Shown here: positions 61,325 to 64,000 of the stretch, piece by piece
Layout: every line of letters starts with the position of its first letter
Position numbering within the stretch: the first letter of the stretch is position 1
NCBI RefSeq assembly: GCF_014467015.1
Contig: NZ_CP058559.1
Location: forward strand, 1,798,001 to 1,862,000
DNA length: 64,000 nt
Source of the DNA: Alkalicella caledoniensis
GTDB lineage: Bacteria; Bacillota; Proteinivoracia; Proteinivoracales; Proteinivoracaceae
Direction: 5' to 3'
Made by a program: the position numbers and the translations under genes
Notes under the pieces: generated by a model
What the model was told of the DNA's origin: nothing
Databases searched by the model: none
What the model saw: only the letters and a program-made list of their open reading frames with translations

Positions 61325-61550
61325 CTTCGCCATCACCTAGCTTACAAGTATAAGGCATTAAAATAATCTCTACTCCAGTTTTTTGTTGTTCAAACCTTAA
61401 CTTATTAGAAAGATGTTCATGTTCTTTTTGTGTAAGCGGTTTTGTAGCCTGCCACACTATTACTTTCTTTGTAACTTCTTCTGATTCAGATATTTCGATC
61501 TCTTCAGCTTTTACAGCTGGGTCTGTTTTTTGTTCAGTCTTTTTAGCCAC
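61317..61550 (-). CDS. Small phage head-region protein
   Basis: A 77-residue protein with an acidic/basic N-terminal region (AKKTEQKTDPAVKAEEIEIS) and a helical second half. No family recognised. AGGAGG is 8 bases before GTG 61550, taken as start; the GTG at 61559 overlaps that site. It lies between capsid and connector genes. Confidence 0.6.
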   Translation of the reverse strand: MAKKTEQKTDPAVKAEEIEISESEEVTKKVIVWQATKPLTQKEHEHLSNKLRFEQQKTGVEIILMPYTCKLGDGEDV

Positions 61551-61571
61551 TTTTTTCACCTCCTAAAAAAT

Positions 61572-61595
61572 TATAGGGAGCACGAAGCTCCCTAT
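61572..61595 (-). terminator. Hairpin after the major capsid gene
   Basis: GGGAGC / GCTCCC pair around ACGA-like loop just after the capsid stop. It lacks a long T run and probably reduces, not ends, transcription into the connector genes. Confidence 0.6.
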
Positions 61596-61596
61596 C

Positions 61597-62901
61597 TTAT
61601 GTTAAAGGTTCAGCTGCTACCTTTTTAACTCTTACAAAACCTTTGTGCATTGCGACATTACCACCAGCCCAAACAGAACCACGGTAAGCTACTTGCCCAG
61701 TCTTGAATTTGAAATCTCTAGATTCTTCAACTAATATGTCACTAAACACAGGCATTTCGTAAGCTTTTACCATACCGTAAGCCATGCAGTAGGTATCAGC
61801 TACTGTTCCATCAGCGCTCAATGCAGGAGCTGCACTATTAATTACGAAAGGAACTTCAAAGCTATCATCTGAAGAAATTGTACCTGTGTTTCCATTTTTT
61901 TTAATTTTGTACAACTTTTTACCATCAGTGGATCTAACTTTAGCAAAAGCTGCTAAATCCTTTTTATTTAGAATTAATACAGCTCCACCTTCCACATCTT
62001 CGTCGCCACCATACCCAAAAATTATATTATCAAGGGTATCTGCATCTATACTTGAAACTTGAATATCGGTATCCGCAGGAATTACGCTTGTAGGAGCATT
62101 GAAAATCCCTCTAATAGCATTGGAGCCACCCGCTCCCACAAGTATTTGTCTTGTAAGTTTCTTTCTTAGAGCAAGACCAACATCCCTTGCAACCCTTGAT
62201 TGATAGTCTACGTTAGGTAATTTCATAGCCTCATCACTGATTTCAGCATAAGCAGTTATTTTAGCTTTGTTTATATCTACATAGTTGTACTCTGGATCTG
62301 CATCGGTGTAATTCCCTTCTTCGGTGGTGTAGTCACCTTCCCCAGCAGATACTTCAAAACCTTTTTTGTATGCTTCCCCACCTGGAAGTGGTACCGCATT
62401 TACCATATCAACTAAAGAAGATACTTCATTATGCCTTGGGTTCAACTCTGGGGACGTGTGTGTGGCTGTAACCAAAGAACCTCCACCAAGTGTAACTGCC
62501 CTTAACTCAGGAACTTCATCGATACTGAAATTTACTGCTCTTTTTTCTTTAAGGTCCTTACCCCTTTGTTCAAATTTAGCTAATAAATCATTCTCTCTTT
62601 TCTCATCATCGCTAGATTGGCCAGTTCCAACACCATAAGTAGCTAATATTTGGGTTTTCCCTACTGGAGTTTGAGCTCTTTGTTCTCCATCCCCTGTAAT
62701 AACTTGGCCTTCACCGCCATCGTCTTCTGGAATAGAATCAATAATACCTCTTAACTCCTCAATTTCAGTGTTGATAGTTGTTAGTTCTTCATTGATACCC
62801 CTTAGTTCTGCTACATCTTGGGCCTTCTCGGCTTTTGTACCAAGCTCTTTCTTTCGAGCTTCTTTCTTTGCAAGTAGAGCTAGTAATTTTTTCTTATTCA
62901 T
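61597..62901 (-). CDS. Phage major capsid protein (HK97 fold)
   Basis: A 434-residue major capsid protein. The first about 110 residues are a charged coiled coil (scaffold-like delta domain) expected to be cut by the neighbouring protease. The HK97-fold body follows (EVSSLVDMVNAVPLPGG, SDEAMKLPNVDYQSRVARDVGLALRKKLTRQILVGAGG, RSTDGKKLYKI, SRDFKFKTGQVAYRGSVWAGG). ATG with AAGGTGATTAAGA. A terminator-like hairpin (AGGGAGCACGAAGCTCCCT, 61574-61593) follows. Confidence 0.95.
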   Translation of the reverse strand: MNKKKLLALLAKKEARKKELGTKAEKAQDVAELRGINEELTTINTEIEELRGIIDSIPEDDGGEGQVITGDGEQRAQTPVGKTQILATYGVGTGQSSDDEKRENDLLAKFEQRGKDLKEKRAVNFSIDEVPELRAVTLGGGSLVTATHTSPELNPRHNEVSSLVDMVNAVPLPGGEAYKKGFEVSAGEGDYTTEEGNYTDADPEYNYVDINKAKITAYAEISDEAMKLPNVDYQSRVARDVGLALRKKLTRQILVGAGGSNAIRGIFNAPTSVIPADTDIQVSSIDADTLDNIIFGYGGDEDVEGGAVLILNKKDLAAFAKVRSTDGKKLYKIKKNGNTGTISSDDSFEVPFVINSAAPALSADGTVADTYCMAYGMVKAYEMPVFSDILVEESRDFKFKTGQVAYRGSVWAGGNVAMHKGFVRVKKVAAEPLT

Positions 62902-62912
62902 TCTTAATCACC

Positions 62913-63554
62913 TTAACCTTTCAATAATATTTGTGTTTTTATTTTTAATACTTCTAATTCGCTCTTGGAGTTATCCAACTCTGACCTTGCATTCTCCAAT
63001 GCAAGTTTGGCATTATCCAATGCCTCTTTGTCGCGAGCATTTATGTCAGTCCCTGAATAAGCAGGGAAATTGACCGCAGAAACCTCAATTACTTTTGATA
63101 TCTTTTGGATTCTTCTGATAGGCATATCAGAATCTAGATCTTCCCACTTTTCTTCATCAACGTAAAAAATAAAAGACATTCCATCAATGTCTTCTCTTTT
63201 CACTGCACTATATAAGCTTTTAGCTTCAGTGTTGTTATCAACATCTAAATCAGCTTTAATGTAGAGCCCTTTTTCATCAATATTTAAATACATTGTAGAG
63301 TTACCATTATTTCTTCGACTTCTCGCTAGAGGTATCTTTCTAAGGTCGTGATTAGCACTGAAAAGTACATCATCAAAGTTACAGCCGTCAAAGGCCCCTC
63401 TTTCAATAATTTCATAAAACCAGTTCCCAATCTTAGTTTTTTGGTCAAATACGGCTGCGTGCCCCTTAATATAAGAACCATCATCTACAGCCCTTATATC
63501 TTGAATACCAAAACTACGTTTAACGGGTTCCGCTTTATTCGGTTTATTCTTCAT
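62913..63554 (-). CDS. HK97-family prohead protease
   Basis: A 213-residue prohead serine protease. RSFGIQDIRAV, YIKGHAAVFDQ, the His region SANHDLRKIPLARS and catalytic Ser in DGMSFIFYV match the family. A C-terminal coiled coil (LENARSELDNSKSELEVLK) probably binds the capsid delta domain. ATG with AAAGGAGGAAAAAAC. It overlaps the portal gene end by 11 bases. Confidence 0.93.
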   Translation of the reverse strand: MKNKPNKAEPVKRSFGIQDIRAVDDGSYIKGHAAVFDQKTKIGNWFYEIIERGAFDGCNFDDVLFSANHDLRKIPLARSRRNNGNSTMYLNIDEKGLYIKADLDVDNNTEAKSLYSAVKREDIDGMSFIFYVDEEKWEDLDSDMPIRRIQKISKVIEVSAVNFPAYSGTDINARDKEALDNAKLALENARSELDNSKSELEVLKIKTQILLKG

Positions 63555-64000
63555 TGTTTTTTCCTCCTTTACCTGTTGTTGATTTCATGTTATTCATCTG
63601 ATATGCATTCACTAAATTGACATCTATATAATTAAGCGACATCGTTCGTCGGTTTCCACTACCATCTTTAAGGGGTGGATAGCCTAGTATTGCAAGTTTC
63701 TCATCATCAGTTAATAAGCCCTGTTCTCCCACAGTCTGTAATAAATCAAGCTTTGTCTTTGCACTTAAATACATCATTTTCTTTTGGTAAAATACTATTT
63801 CATTTCCAACATCAAGTTCCCTTGAGGTGAAAAGACATTTGGAGAAAGCTTGTCCCAAGCTAATTAAAATAGGTTCAAGGGTCCTTTCGTAAAATGCTTG
63901 ATATTGTTCATCAGTAAAATCCCCAGTAAGGATTGGCACTGACACTCCATACCAGTTCAATACTTTACTTTCTAAAAAACTCATTGTATCCTTGTCTATT
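63544..64000 (-). CDS. Phage portal protein, C-terminal part
   Basis: Frame open through the window end, so the N-terminus is missing; 152 residues are visible. It looks like the C-terminal part of an HK97 portal: FYERTLEPILISLGQAFSKCLFTSRE, then SAKTKLDLLQTVGEQGLLTDDEKLAILGYPPLKDGSGNRR (the known 'G.ls.nE.R...gl.P' part), and SLNYIDVN. The portal is the vertex through which DNA enters. It overlaps the protease start. Confidence 0.85.
   Translation of the reverse strand, partial: IDKDTMSFLESKVLNWYGVSVPILTGDFTDEQYQAFYERTLEPILISLGQAFSKCLFTSRELDVGNEIVFYQKKMMYLSAKTKLDLLQTVGEQGLLTDDEKLAILGYPPLKDGSGNRRTMSLNYIDVNLVNAYQMNNMKSTTGKGGKNNEE

Overview
The window reads as the chromosome of a low-GC, endospore-forming anaerobic Clostridia-type Firmicute. 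The evidence is AT-rich DNA with strong Shine-Dalgarno sites, many TTG/GTG starts, spore genes (spoVG, spoVT, spoVB-like, yabG, csfB/gin, SPOCS-LysM coat protein), an oxygen-independent class II ribonucleotide reductase, and a gene order matching the Bacillus subtilis csfB-to-spoVB region in inverted orientation. The genus cannot be fixed from the sequence. No rRNA, tRNA or CRISPR array was seen.

Core region, about 1-45,570, nearly all on the minus strand. Read right to left it runs: csfB/gin, speA-like PLP decarboxylase, tmk, yaaQ, holB, ricT, yabA, yabB, rsmI, abrB-like (plus strand), nurA-herA, a T-box and metG, tatD, rnmV, rsmA, a ykuK-like gene, yabG with a leaderless amidase, veg, patatin, SPOCS-LysM, CAP-LysM, a YkuD transpeptidase (plus strand), nrdJ, cphB-cphA, ispE, a nucleotidyltransferase, purR, ilvA, spoVG, glmU, prs, rplY/ctc, pth, a CBS protein, a PrsW-like protein, mfd, prsA, spoVT, spoVB-like, mazG, hup and a truncated spoIID-like gene. 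This packs DNA replication and repair, tRNA and rRNA maturation, cell-wall precursor supply, purine control and sporulation into one block. Differences from the Bacillus order are informative: ilvA sits where yabJ/ridA is expected, CBS and PrsW-like genes sit where fin is expected, and a coat/cortex/cyanophycin cluster lies between veg and ispE. Readable promoters include sigma-H (spoVG), sigma-G (spoVT), sigma-K (yabG), sigma-E (SPOCS) and several consensus sigma-A sites. A NrdR-box pair precedes nrdJ.

Boundary region, about 45,570-49,330. This holds inverted and direct repeats, a very strong promoter driving a 31-residue membrane peptide, a second small membrane protein, an excisionase-type HTH protein, a voltage-gated K+ channel, a frameshifted XRE regulator, and an unrecognised pair (zinc-ribbon protein plus membrane protein). 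The exact prophage end was not resolved.

Prophage, about 49,450-64,000 and beyond, minus strand. It is the late half of an HK97-fold siphovirus: portal (cut by the window end), prohead protease, capsid, head-tail connectors, tail tube, tail chaperones with a programmed -1 frameshift, tape measure, Dit, tail fibre/endopeptidase, holin and a LysM-M23 endolysin, with a membrane-anchored dockerin protein inserted before the lysis genes.

The most unusual signals are repeated cases where a strong Shine-Dalgarno site points to an ATT, ATC or ATA start codon (purR, CAP-LysM, PrsW-like, K+ channel), the unrecognised zinc-ribbon/membrane pair beside the prophage lysis genes, the type I toxin-like peptide, and the cyanophycin genes embedded in a sporulation cluster.
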